Positions 43,772 through 52,419 of a DNA stretch of 64,000 nt are shown in pieces (within the stretch, counting starts at the first letter, position 1; each line of letters starts with the position of its first letter). The notes beneath the pieces are model-generated. The model saw only the letters and a list, made by a program, of their open reading frames with translations. It did no database searches and was not told the DNA's origin. The stretch is from the NCBI RefSeq assembly GCF_001905005.1, contig NZ_LWKZ01000027.1, positions 310,001 to 374,000 of the forward strand. The letters run 5' to 3'. The position numbers and the translations under genes were made by a program. Origin of the DNA: Streptomyces sp. CB02923 (GTDB lineage: Bacteria; Actinomycetota; Actinomycetes; Streptomycetales; Streptomycetaceae).

Positions 43772-45304
43772 ATGGCGATGATGCGGCTCCGGCGCGAGGA
43801 CCCGCGTGTCGTCGGTTCGTACCGGCTGCACCGGCGGCTCGGCGCGGGCGGGATGGGTGTGGTCTATCTCGGCTCCGACAAGCGCGGGCAGCGGGTGGCC
43901 CTGAAGGTCATCCGGCCGGACCTGGCCGAGGACCAGGAATTCCGCTCGCGGTTCGCACGCGAGGTGTCGGCCGCGCGGCGGATCCGCGGCGGCTGTACGG
44001 CGCGGCTGGTGGCCGCCGACCTCGACGCGGACCGGCCGTGGTTCGCCACGCAGTACGTCCCCGGACCCTCGCTGCACGACAAGGTCAACGACGAAGGGCC
44101 GCTGTATCCGGCGCAGGTCGCCTCCATCGGCGCCGCGCTCTCCGAGGGCCTGCTGGCGGTGCACGACGCGGGCGTGGTCCACCGCGACCTGAAGCCGTCC
44201 AACATCCTGCTCTCCCCCAAGGGCCCGCGCATCATCGACTTCGGCATCGCGTGGGCCACCGGCGCGAGCACGCTCACGCACGTCGGTACGGCGGTCGGCT
44301 CGCCCGGGTTCCTCGCGCCGGAGCAGGTGCGGGGCGCCGCCGTGACCCCGGCGACGGACATCTTCGCGCTCGGCGCCACGCTCGCCTACGCCTGTACGGC
44401 GGACTCACCCTTCGGCCAGGGCAGTTCGGAGGTCATGCTCTACCGCGTCGTGCACGAGGAGGCGCACCTGGCCGGGGTGCCGGACGCGCTGGCGCCGCTG
44501 CTCGCGGCGTGCCTGGCGAAGGACCCGGCGGACCGGCCCAGCACCCTGTCGCTGTCGCTGCGGCTGAAGGAGATCGCCGCGCGCGAGGCGCAGGGGCTGT
44601 CGCTGCCGGGCGGGCCCGGCGACGCGATGCCGGGCGGCATCGGGCGGGCGCGGTCCGGGCGCAGGCCGCCGTCCGAGCGGGGGGCGGGGGCGCCGTCCGA
44701 GCGGGGCCCGTCGTCCGAGCGGAGCACACCGGCGCGGGACAGGTCCGTACGGCCGCAGGCGGACCGGCCGACCGGGAAGCGTGCGGAGGAGTACGCGCGG
44801 CAGCGGACGGAGCGGCGTGCGGCCGGTACTCCGACGCCGCGTCCGCAGACGCCGCGCGGGAGTGCGGCGGGGCGTCCGGCCGCGCCGGCCCGGCCCCAGG
44901 GACCGCCGGCGGCGTCCGGTGCGGGAGCCCCTGGAGGCCAGGGAGCCCCGGGAGCTTCCGGAGCGGGTGCGCCGGGCGAGGCGGCCCCGCCCACGTCGCG
45001 GGGCGGCAGGCGGCCGTCGGTCCGGCCGTCCGTACCGGGAGCGCGCACCTCAGGGCGAAACGGTTCGCGCCCGGCGCGAGGGCCGCGTACGGGGTCGCGC
45101 ACGTCGCCCGGCGGGCGCCGGCCCGGTCCGGACCGCCGGTTGCTGCGGCAGCGGATCATCGTGTTCATCACGGTGACCCTGCTGGTCGCGCTGGGAATCG
45201 CGGCGGCGCAGGGGTGCCAGGGACCGGCCCGGGGGCTGGGCACCGAGCGCTCCGTGGTCACATCTTCCGCGCCTGTGGCGCCGCCGGGGTCCGGGCAGGG
45301 CTGA
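43772..45304 (+). CDS. Serine/threonine protein kinase (PknB-like) with C-terminal membrane anchor
   Basis: 510 residues. Kinase domain (about 15-275): P-loop LGAGGMGVVYLG, Lys in VALKVIRPDL, catalytic loop HRDLKPSN, DFG in IDFGIA, then SPGFLAPEQ. A Pro/Ala/Arg/Gly-rich linker of about 200 residues leads to a membrane helix (IIVFITVTLLVALGIAAA) near 470-490 and a short extracytoplasmic end without PASTA domains. The second of three possible ATGs is chosen on family resemblance. Its partner may be the neighbouring DUF4440-like protein. Confidence 0.9.
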   Translation: MAMMRLRREDPRVVGSYRLHRRLGAGGMGVVYLGSDKRGQRVALKVIRPDLAEDQEFRSRFAREVSAARRIRGGCTARLVAADLDADRPWFATQYVPGPSLHDKVNDEGPLYPAQVASIGAALSEGLLAVHDAGVVHRDLKPSNILLSPKGPRIIDFGIAWATGASTLTHVGTAVGSPGFLAPEQVRGAAVTPATDIFALGATLAYACTADSPFGQGSSEVMLYRVVHEEAHLAGVPDALAPLLAACLAKDPADRPSTLSLSLRLKEIAAREAQGLSLPGGPGDAMPGGIGRARSGRRPPSERGAGAPSERGPSSERSTPARDRSVRPQADRPTGKRAEEYARQRTERRAAGTPTPRPQTPRGSAAGRPAAPARPQGPPAASGAGAPGGQGAPGASGAGAPGEAAPPTSRGGRRPSVRPSVPGARTSGRNGSRPARGPRTGSRTSPGGRRPGPDRRLLRQRIIVFITVTLLVALGIAAAQGCQGPARGLGTERSVVTSSAPVAPPGSGQG

Positions 45305-45357
45305 GCGGGTGCGTGACGGGTATGTGACGGGTGCGAGGCAGGTGCTAACGTCACGCC

Positions 45358-45756
45358 GTGTCCAAAGCTGAGATAGACGCGGTGACCGCCGAGTTCTTCG
45401 GCGCGTTCGACAACCGGGGCGGCCAGGCCGCCGATGTGGCCCGGATCCGCCGGCTGGTCCTGCCGGGTGGCGTGATCACCGTGACCGGCCCGCAGTTCAC
45501 GTCCTACACGGTGGAAGAGTTCATCGAGCCCCGCCTGCGGCTGCTGTCCGAGGGGCGGCTGGTCGAGTTCGCCGAGTGGGAGACCTCCGAAGAGACGCGG
45601 ATCGCGGGAGATATCGCGTCGCGGTTCGGCGAGTACCGCAAGTCCGGCGTCCTGGACGGCGCGCCGTACGAGGGCAGCGGGTCCAAGACCTTCCAGTTCG
45701 TCCGTACCGCGGAGGGCTGGCGGATCGCCGCCTTCGCCTGGTACGACCACCCCTGA
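45358..45756 (+). CDS. SnoaL/DUF4440-like (NTF2-fold) protein
   Basis: 132 residues with a cone-shaped NTF2-like fold pattern: EIDAVTAEFFGAFDNRGG, YTVEEFIEPRLRLLSEG, GDIASRFGEYRKSG and KTFQFVRTAEGWRIAAFAWYDHP. No catalytic residue can be assigned. GTG start 53 bp after the kinase stop, same strand. Confidence 0.88.
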   Translation: MSKAEIDAVTAEFFGAFDNRGGQAADVARIRRLVLPGGVITVTGPQFTSYTVEEFIEPRLRLLSEGRLVEFAEWETSEETRIAGDIASRFGEYRKSGVLDGAPYEGSGSKTFQFVRTAEGWRIAAFAWYDHP

Positions 45757-45786
45757 CCGGAATCGCCGTATCCGGGGGTCCCGTCC

Positions 45787-46626
45787 TCATCCGGCGGCCG
45801 GTCCCCCGTCTCCCCTGCCCGCCGTCACCGCGTAGAACGCCACCGCCGCCGCGGCCCCGACGTTGAGGGAGTCGACGTCGTGGGCCATCGGGATGCGGAC
45901 CCAGGTGTCGGCGGCCCGCAGGGCCTTCTGCGTCAGGCCGTCGCCCTCCGCGCCGAGCATCAGGGCCGCGCGGTCCATGCGGTGGGGTGCCACCTCGTCG
46001 AGGGGGACGGCCTCGGCGTCGGGGGTGAGGGCCAGGAGGGGGAAGCCTGCCTCCCGGACCGTTTCCAGGTCGCGGGGCCAGTTCTCCAGCCGGGCGTACG
46101 GGACGGCGAAGACCGCGCCCATGGACACCTTCACCGAGCGGCGGTAGAGGGGGTCGGCACAGTCCGGGGAGAGCAGCACGGCATCCATGCCGAGGGCGGC
46201 CGCGCTCCGGAAAATCGCACCGATATTGGTGTGATCGTTTACGGCTTCCATCACCGCGATCCGGCGGGTGCCGGGGCGGGCGAGCAGTTCGGCGGCCGTC
46301 GGCAGGGGCTTGCGGGCCATGGACGCCAGGGCGCCGCGGTGGACGTGATAGCCCGTCACGCGTTCGGCGAGGGCGGGGCTGACCGCGTACACGGGCGCCG
46401 CGGCCTCGTCGATGACGTCGCGCATGACGTCCACCCACTTGGCGGACAGGAGCATCGAACGCATCGCGTAACCGGCCTGCCCGGCGCGCCGGATGACCTT
46501 CTCGCCCTCCGCGATGAACAGCCCTTCGGCCGGTTCGCGGCGGCGGCGCAGTTCCACGTCGGTCAGCCCCGTGTAGTCGCTCAGGCGGGGGTCGTCCGGG
46601 TCGTCGACGGTGATGATGTCAGCCAC
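45787..46626 (-). CDS. SPOUT-family RNA 2'-O-methyltransferase (TrmH/SpoU-like)
   Basis: 279 residues. Deep-trefoil-knot motifs: NDHTNIGAIFRSAAALG, LMLGAEGDGL and IPMAHDVDSLNVGAAAAVAFY. An N-terminal L30e-like domain (residues 1-105) contains EGLFIAEGEKVI. It methylates a ribose in rRNA or tRNA using S-adenosylmethionine; which site cannot be told. Convergent with the NTF2-like gene. Confidence 0.93.
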   Translation of the reverse strand: MADIITVDDPDDPRLSDYTGLTDVELRRRREPAEGLFIAEGEKVIRRAGQAGYAMRSMLLSAKWVDVMRDVIDEAAAPVYAVSPALAERVTGYHVHRGALASMARKPLPTAAELLARPGTRRIAVMEAVNDHTNIGAIFRSAAALGMDAVLLSPDCADPLYRRSVKVSMGAVFAVPYARLENWPRDLETVREAGFPLLALTPDAEAVPLDEVAPHRMDRAALMLGAEGDGLTQKALRAADTWVRIPMAHDVDSLNVGAAAAVAFYAVTAGRGDGGPAAG

Positions 46627-46702
46627 GGGTGAGGGTGCCTTGTCGGTGATGGGGTTCCCGGGGGCGGGAAACGGCGGTGCGGAGCGGGGTGGGGCCCGGG
46701 AG

Positions 46703-47920
46703 TCAGGGGTTCACGGCGACCACGTCGCCGATGACGATGACCGCGGGCGGGCGGATGCCTTCGGCCCGTACCGTCTCGCCGAGGGTGGCGAGGGTGGCGT
46801 CCACGCGGCGCTGGGCCGCGGTGGTGCCTTCCTGGACGACGGCCACGGGGGTGTCGGCGCCGCGCCCGTGGGCGGTGAGCGTGGCGGCGATGGCGGCGCT
46901 GTTCTCGACGCCCATGAGGACGACGAGGGTGCCGCGCAGGCGGGCGAGGGCGGACCAGTCGACGGTGGAGCGCTCGTCGTCGGGTGCGACGTGGCCGCTG
47001 ACGACGGTGAACTCCTGGGCGACACCGCGGTGGGTGACGGGGATGCCCGCGGCGGAGGGCACGCTGATGGAGCTGGAGATGCCGGGGACGACCGTGCAGG
47101 GGATACCGGCGTCGGCGAGGGCCTGGAGTTCCTCCATGCCGCGGCCGAAGACGTACGGGTCGCCGCCCTTGAGGCGGACGACGCTCTTGCCGGCGCGGGC
47201 GTGCTCGATCAGGGCGTTGTTGATGGCCTCCTGGGCCATGAACCGGCCGTACGGGATCTTCGCGGCGTCGATGACCTCGACGTGCGGCGGGAGTTCGGCG
47301 AGCAGGTCGCGGGGGCCGAGCCGGTCGGCGATGACCACGTCGGCCTCGGCGAGCAGCCGGCGGCCGCGCACGGTGATCAGGTCGGGGTCGCCGGGGCCGC
47401 CGCCGACCAGGGCGACGCCGGTGGCGCGGGCGCGGTGGTGCGGGGCGGCGAGGGTGCCGTCGCGCAGGCCCTCGACGATGGCGTCCCGTACGGCGGCGGA
47501 GCGGCGCGGGTCGCGGCCGGTGAGGACCGCGACGGTCACGCCGTCGCTGCGGCCGGTGGCCGGGGTCCAGGCGGTGGCGGCCTCGGCGTCGTCGGAGCGT
47601 ACGCACCACACGCGGCGGTCCTCGGCCTCCTGGGAGGCGGCCGTGTTGGCTTCGGGGTCGTCGGTGGAGATGAGCGCGTACCAGGCGTCCGCGAGGTCGC
47701 CCGGCGTGTACCGGCGGCGTTCCCAGCGGATCTCACCGGTGTCGGCCATGGCCTCGACGGACGGCTTGGCGGACGGGGAGATCAGCAGGACGTCGGCACC
47801 GGCCGCGACCAGGGAGGGCAGGCGGCGCTGGGCGACCTGACCGCCGCCGAGGACGACCACGCGGCGGCCGGACAGGCGCAGTCCGACGGGGTAGGCGGCG
47901 TGTTCGGCGTGCTCGGCCAT
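46703..47920 (-). CDS. cobA: Fused precorrin-2 dehydrogenase / uroporphyrinogen-III C-methyltransferase
   Basis: 405 residues. The N-terminal SirC-like domain (1-150) has the NAD motif VVVLGGGQVAQRRLPSLV. The C-terminal SUMT domain has VALVGGGPGDPDLITVRG, KSVVRLKGGDPYVFGRGMEEL and VVPGISS. The protein makes precorrin-2 and can oxidise it to sirohydrochlorin, feeding siroheme and cobalamin. CysG also has these activities plus ferrochelation. The ATG at 47920 has GGAG about 10 nt upstream. Confidence 0.94.
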   Translation of the reverse strand: MAEHAEHAAYPVGLRLSGRRVVVLGGGQVAQRRLPSLVAAGADVLLISPSAKPSVEAMADTGEIRWERRRYTPGDLADAWYALISTDDPEANTAASQEAEDRRVWCVRSDDAEAATAWTPATGRSDGVTVAVLTGRDPRRSAAVRDAIVEGLRDGTLAAPHHRARATGVALVGGGPGDPDLITVRGRRLLAEADVVIADRLGPRDLLAELPPHVEVIDAAKIPYGRFMAQEAINNALIEHARAGKSVVRLKGGDPYVFGRGMEELQALADAGIPCTVVPGISSSISVPSAAGIPVTHRGVAQEFTVVSGHVAPDDERSTVDWSALARLRGTLVVLMGVENSAAIAATLTAHGRGADTPVAVVQEGTTAAQRRVDATLATLGETVRAEGIRPPAVIVIGDVVAVNP

Positions 47921-48075
47921 GGCGGTACGGCTCCTTGTGCGGGGGCGCGGGGCGCTGGTGGTGCGGGCAGCGCGCGGCGAGGGAACGGGGACGCGTTCGC
48001 CGCTGCGGCGCTGGAGCGGCTGGCGGGGCGGGGCGGCTGCCGCCCCGGGGACCTGGACCTGGTGAGAGGGTACGG

Positions 48076-48110
48076 CCCCGGCCCACAGCCTATGTGGCTG
48101 CGGGCCGGGG
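48076..48110 (-). terminator. Terminator of cobT
   Basis: A 15-bp stem with one mismatch and TATGT loop lies about 40 bp after the cobT stop. The rest of the 228-bp cobA-cobT gap holds another short GC hairpin near 48039-48057 and no gene. Confidence 0.7.
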
Positions 48111-48148
48111 GTCATACGCGGGCACCGGCGCGGGGCCGGGCCGGGCGG

Positions 48149-51100
48149 TCAGCCCTTCTCGGTGACTCCGGCGGAGTCGAAGGTGGCGACCTCGTGCATG
48201 GCGCGGGCGGCGCTCTGCACGACGGGCAGCGCCAGCAGGGCGCCGGTGCCCTCGCCGAGCCGCAGGTCGAGGTCGACCAGCGGGCGCAGCCCCAGCTTGT
48301 TGAGCGCGGCGACGTGACCGGGCTCGGCGCTGCGGTGGCCGGCGATGCAGGCGGCCAGCGCCTCGGGGGCGATGGCGCGGGCCACCAGGGCGGCGGCTCC
48401 GGCGCTGACACCGTCCAGGATGACCGGCGTACGCAGCGAGGCGCCGCCGAGGATCAGGCCGGCCATCGCCGCGTGCTCCAGGCCGCCGACCGCGGCGAGG
48501 ACGCCGATGGGGTCGCCGGGGTCGGGCCGGTGCAGTTCCAGGGCGCGGCGGACGACGTCGACCTTGCGGGCGTGCGTCTCGTCGTTGATGCCGGTGCCGC
48601 GGCCGGTGACCTCGACGGGGTCGGCCTCCGTGTAGACGGAGATCAGGGCGGCCGAGGTGGTGGTGTTGGCGATGCCCATCTCGCCGGTGATCAGCGCCTT
48701 GTTCCCGGCGGCCACCAGGTCGCGGGCGGTCTCGATGCCCACCTCGATGGCGCGCAGCACCTCGTCGTGGGTCATCGCGTGGCCGACGGTGAAGTCGGCG
48801 GTGCCCGGCCGGACCTTGCGCGGCAGCAGGCCGGGGGTGGCCGGCAGGTCGGAGGCCACGCCCACGTCCACGACGCAGACCTCGGCGCCCACCTGGTTGG
48901 CGAAGGCGTTGCAGACCGCGCCGCCGCCCAGGAAGTTGGCGACCATCTGCGCGGTCACCTCCTGGGGCCAGGGGGTGACGCCCTGGGCGTGCACGCCGTG
49001 GTCGCCCGCGAAGATCGCGACGGCGGCCGGCTCCGGGATGGGCGGCGGGCACTTGCGGGACAGCCCGCACAGCTGCGCGGAGATGATCTCCAGCATGCCG
49101 AGGGCGCCCGCGGGCTTGGTCATCCGCTTCTGCCGCTCCCACGCCTCGCCGAGCGCCTTGGCGTCCAGCGGGCGGATGCCCTGGAGGGTCTCCTGGAGGA
49201 GGTCGGCGGGCGCCTCGCCGGGCAGGGCACGGCGGCCGTACGTCTCCTCGTGGACCACCCAGGACAGCGGGCGGCGCTTGGCCCAGCCGGCCTGCATCAG
49301 CTCGGGCTCGTCGGGGAACTCGTCGACGTACCCGACGCAGAGGTACGCGACGACCTCCAGGTGGTCGGGCAGGCCCAGCTCGCGGACCATCTCGCGCTCG
49401 TCGAAGAAGCTGACCCAGCCGACGCCCAGGCCCTCGGCGCGGGCCGCCAGCCACAGGTTCTCCACCGCGAGGGCGGAGCTGTACGGGGCCATCTGCGGCT
49501 GGGTGTGGCGGCCGAGGGTGTGCCGGCCGCCGCGGGTCGAGTCGGCGGTCACCACGATGTTGACCGGCGTTTCGAGGATGGCCTCGATCTTCAGCTCGCG
49601 GAACTGCTTGGCGCGGGCCTTGGGCAGCGACTTCGCGTACGCCTCGCGCTGCTCCGCGGCGAGCTGGTGCATCCGCTCCCGCGTCTCCTGCGAGCGGATG
49701 ACGACGAAGTCCCACGGCTGGGAGTGGCCGACGCTGGGGGCGGTGTGGGCCGCCTCCAGGACGCGCAGCAGCACCTCGTTGGGGATGGGGTCGGGCCGGA
49801 ACCCGTTGCGGATGTCGCGGCGCTCGCGCATGACGCGGTGCACGGCGGCGCGCTCGGAGTCGTCGTAGCCGGTGGCCGGAGGGGTGACGGGACCGGCTTC
49901 CGCGGCGGCCTCGGCGGTGGCTTCGGCGGTGGCTTCCGCCGCAGGGGCCTCTACGAGGTTCTCCGGGGCGGCGGGGGCCGGGTCCGAGACGTCGTCCGGG
50001 GCCGGGGCCGCGGCGGGCTGCTCCTGGGGGGCCTCGGCCGGGGCGGCCGGGGTGTCGGAGGGGGGCACGGCGTCCGGGGTGTCCGGGGTGTCAAGGCCGT
50101 CCGGGGCGTCGCCGAGCTGGACGAGTTCGGAGGCGTCCTGTTCGGGGGCCGGCTGGTCGGCCTCTTGCGGCGCTTCGGCCTCGGGGGCCTCGGTGGCCTC
50201 AGCAGGCTCGACGGCCTCTATGGCCTCGGCTACGGGTGCCTGGGCGTCCTCGGTCACCGGGGCGGCCGGGGCCTGCTCGGCGGCCCGGGGCTCCTCCTCG
50301 GCGGCCTGGACCTCGGCGGTCGGCTGCTCCGGGGAGACCGGGGCGGCGGCCTGCACGGCATCCGCGGGCTGGGCATCCGCGGCCGGTTCCTGCACGTCGG
50401 CGGCGGGAGCGGCCTCGGGGGCACCGGTCGGCTGCGCCGTCCCGGCACCGTCCTCCGACGCGGCCGGTGCCGCGTCGGCTGCCTGGGGCTGCGGCTGCCC
50501 GGCCTGGGCTGCGGCCTCCTGCGGCACGTCGCTGACGGGCGCGGCTGCCGGGTCCTGCTCCGGTACGGCCGGGGCGGCCTCGGCCGCCACGGGAGCCGTG
50601 GGCTGTTCCACGCCGGGAGCCTCCTCGGCCGGGGCGGCCTCGGCCGCCACGGGAGCCGTGGGCTGTTCCACGCCGGGAGCCTCCTCGGCCGGGGCGGCCT
50701 GGGCCTCGGCGGGGTTCCCCTCCGGCTGGGCGGCCGGGGCGGCCGCCTCCTGGGCTGCCGCGGGCGTACCGGCCGGGGCGGCCGGTGCCTCTTCGGCGAC
50801 CTGTATGGGCTGCGGCACCTGGGCCGGTTCCGCCTGCTGCGCACCCTCGGCATCGGGGACGGGCTGCTCGGCGGGGGCGGGCTGCTCGGCAGGCGCCGCC
50901 TGGTCAGCCGGTTCCGGCTGCGGCTCCGCCGCCACGGGCTCCCCCGCCACGGCTTCCGTCACCACGGGCTCCGCCACCTGCTCGGCACCCTCGGCGTCCG
51001 CCTGCGGCGCGGCTCCCTCCGGGGCGGCCTCCGCCGCGCCCCCGGCGCCGTCCGGCGCGGGCTCCGGCTGCGCTGCCGGGGCAGCGGCTCCGGCTGCGGC

Positions 51101-52183
51101 GGCCTGAACCTCAGCCGCGTCCGCCGTCACATCAGTTGTCACATCTGCCATCACATCTGCCGTCACATCAGTCACCGCAGCCTCCTCCGCACCGCGATCG
51201 ACCGTTTCTGCAACCGGACCCGCGACCGCGTCCGCAGCAGCGACGGCCTCGGCGGCAGGGGCCACGTCCGGAGCCGCACCCGCGTCCGCGGCAGCGACCG
51301 CCTCGACGGCGTCGGCCGCGTCCGGAGCCGTCCGGACGGCGGCAGCGGCCTGCGCGGCGACCGGCGCCACCGGGGCCGCCTGCGCCGGAGCGCTGTCCCA
51401 CGACGGAACCTGCGCGGGCATCTGAGCGGGCATCTGCGCGGGGATCTCACCGAGCTGCGGCCCGGGGAGCGGCGCCGTACCGGGGGCTCCGTAGGCCTCG
51501 GCGGGCGGCTGCTGGGCGGCGGGGGCGGCAGCGGGGGCTTCCTGCTGCGCGTCCGTCTCGACGTCCAGGTACTCGGGGCCGGTGGCCGGCGGGCCGGGGG
51601 TGCCGCGCACCGGAGTGTTCGGCGGCGCGCCGGCCGGGCCGCGGTCGGCGAGCGAGCGGACCACGCCGCCGGTCGCGTCGGGGACCGGCGGGCCCATGTG
51701 GAGGGGGCGGCGCGGCGCCGCGGGGGCCTGCGGCGGCGCGGCGGCCTGGGGGGCGCGCACGCCGCCCATGTCGACGGATCCGGAGTCGCGGCCGCCGCTC
51801 TCATGGGTGCCGGTCTCCGTCGGCACGGGCTCGTACGCCATGGCGCTGCGCGGCGCGGAGTCGTACGGACCGGCCTGCTCCGGCACGGCCTGCTGGGGCG
51901 GCGCCTGCTGCGGCTGGGCCTGCTGCGGGAACTGCGCCTGGTGGTGCTGCTGCTCGCTCCCCCACGCGCCCTGCGCGCCCGGCATCAGCAGCAGGTCGTC
52001 GTCCTCGGGGCCGGTGTCCGCGGGCCCCGTGTAGGTGTACGGGTCGGGCGCCTGGGGCACTCCCGGCGCCTGCGTCGGGCCGGCATCGGCAGGGGAGGGG
52101 ACGGCCGCCGGCTGCGGCTGTCCGGGCTGTCCGCCTGCGTTCTCCGGCAGCCCCTCGCCCGGGACCTGGCCGGTGTCGGTCAT
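48149..52183 (-). CDS. cobT: Giant BluB-CobT fusion (dimethylbenzimidazole synthase and phosphoribosyltransferase)
   Basis: 1344 residues. The first 770 or so are an Ala/Pro/Glu/Gln-rich, apparently disordered region. Residues about 770-985 are a nitroreductase-fold BluB-like domain (RRDIRNGFRPDPIP, SVGHSQPWDFV, AEGLGVGWVSFFD, VAYLCVGYV). Residues about 990-1343 are CobT (KPAGALGMLE, AIFAGDHGVH, EMGIANTTTSAAL, and GEGTGALLALPVV with the catalytic Glu). It would turn FMNH2 into 5,6-dimethylbenzimidazole and attach it to ribose phosphate for the lower ligand of cobalamin. GAGGGG precedes the ATG. The length is far beyond usual CobT (about 350) or BluB (about 220). Confidence 0.93.
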   Translation of the reverse strand: MTDTGQVPGEGLPENAGGQPGQPQPAAVPSPADAGPTQAPGVPQAPDPYTYTGPADTGPEDDDLLLMPGAQGAWGSEQQHHQAQFPQQAQPQQAPPQQAVPEQAGPYDSAPRSAMAYEPVPTETGTHESGGRDSGSVDMGGVRAPQAAAPPQAPAAPRRPLHMGPPVPDATGGVVRSLADRGPAGAPPNTPVRGTPGPPATGPEYLDVETDAQQEAPAAAPAAQQPPAEAYGAPGTAPLPGPQLGEIPAQMPAQMPAQVPSWDSAPAQAAPVAPVAAQAAAAVRTAPDAADAVEAVAAADAGAAPDVAPAAEAVAAADAVAGPVAETVDRGAEEAAVTDVTADVMADVTTDVTADAAEVQAAAAGAAAPAAQPEPAPDGAGGAAEAAPEGAAPQADAEGAEQVAEPVVTEAVAGEPVAAEPQPEPADQAAPAEQPAPAEQPVPDAEGAQQAEPAQVPQPIQVAEEAPAAPAGTPAAAQEAAAPAAQPEGNPAEAQAAPAEEAPGVEQPTAPVAAEAAPAEEAPGVEQPTAPVAAEAAPAVPEQDPAAAPVSDVPQEAAAQAGQPQPQAADAAPAASEDGAGTAQPTGAPEAAPAADVQEPAADAQPADAVQAAAPVSPEQPTAEVQAAEEEPRAAEQAPAAPVTEDAQAPVAEAIEAVEPAEATEAPEAEAPQEADQPAPEQDASELVQLGDAPDGLDTPDTPDAVPPSDTPAAPAEAPQEQPAAAPAPDDVSDPAPAAPENLVEAPAAEATAEATAEAAAEAGPVTPPATGYDDSERAAVHRVMRERRDIRNGFRPDPIPNEVLLRVLEAAHTAPSVGHSQPWDFVVIRSQETRERMHQLAAEQREAYAKSLPKARAKQFRELKIEAILETPVNIVVTADSTRGGRHTLGRHTQPQMAPYSSALAVENLWLAARAEGLGVGWVSFFDEREMVRELGLPDHLEVVAYLCVGYVDEFPDEPELMQAGWAKRRPLSWVVHEETYGRRALPGEAPADLLQETLQGIRPLDAKALGEAWERQKRMTKPAGALGMLEIISAQLCGLSRKCPPPIPEPAAVAIFAGDHGVHAQGVTPWPQEVTAQMVANFLGGGAVCNAFANQVGAEVCVVDVGVASDLPATPGLLPRKVRPGTADFTVGHAMTHDEVLRAIEVGIETARDLVAAGNKALITGEMGIANTTTSAALISVYTEADPVEVTGRGTGINDETHARKVDVVRRALELHRPDPGDPIGVLAAVGGLEHAAMAGLILGGASLRTPVILDGVSAGAAALVARAIAPEALAACIAGHRSAEPGHVAALNKLGLRPLVDLDLRLGEGTGALLALPVVQSAARAMHEVATFDSAGVTEKG
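50569..50700 (-). repeat. Perfect 60-bp tandem duplication in cobT
   Basis: Positions 50581-50640 and 50641-50700 are identical, and about 12 bp before the first copy continue the match. Each unit encodes 20 residues of the kind EEAPGVEQPTAPVAAEAAPA in the disordered N-terminal region. Absence of even synonymous differences means the duplication is recent. Confidence 0.95.
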
Positions 52184-52419
52184 GCGTACCCCTCGCCCAT
52201 TGGTAGTGCTCCTTCCAACCGCTCGTGCGACCGCTCCACCGCGGCGCGCCGACCGCCCCTATAGCTAGAACGAGCGAGCGCGCCTCGCGGCACGTCCGCC
52301 CTGGAGAGCTTCAATTACGGCCAAAACCACGGCATGTTCCGGATATTGACGTACGAAACCGAACGTGGGACGGCGACGCAACGATCCGCCAGCCTACCCC
52401 GCGCCGGTTCCGGGCCCGG

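Noticed and set aside
46610..52264. Very long plus-strand open frame of 1884 codons opposite cobA/cobT
   Set aside because: It is the antisense shadow of a high-GC, Ala/Pro/Glu-rich gene. Its translation is Gly/Arg-rich without domains, while the minus strand encodes complete CobA and CobT motifs.
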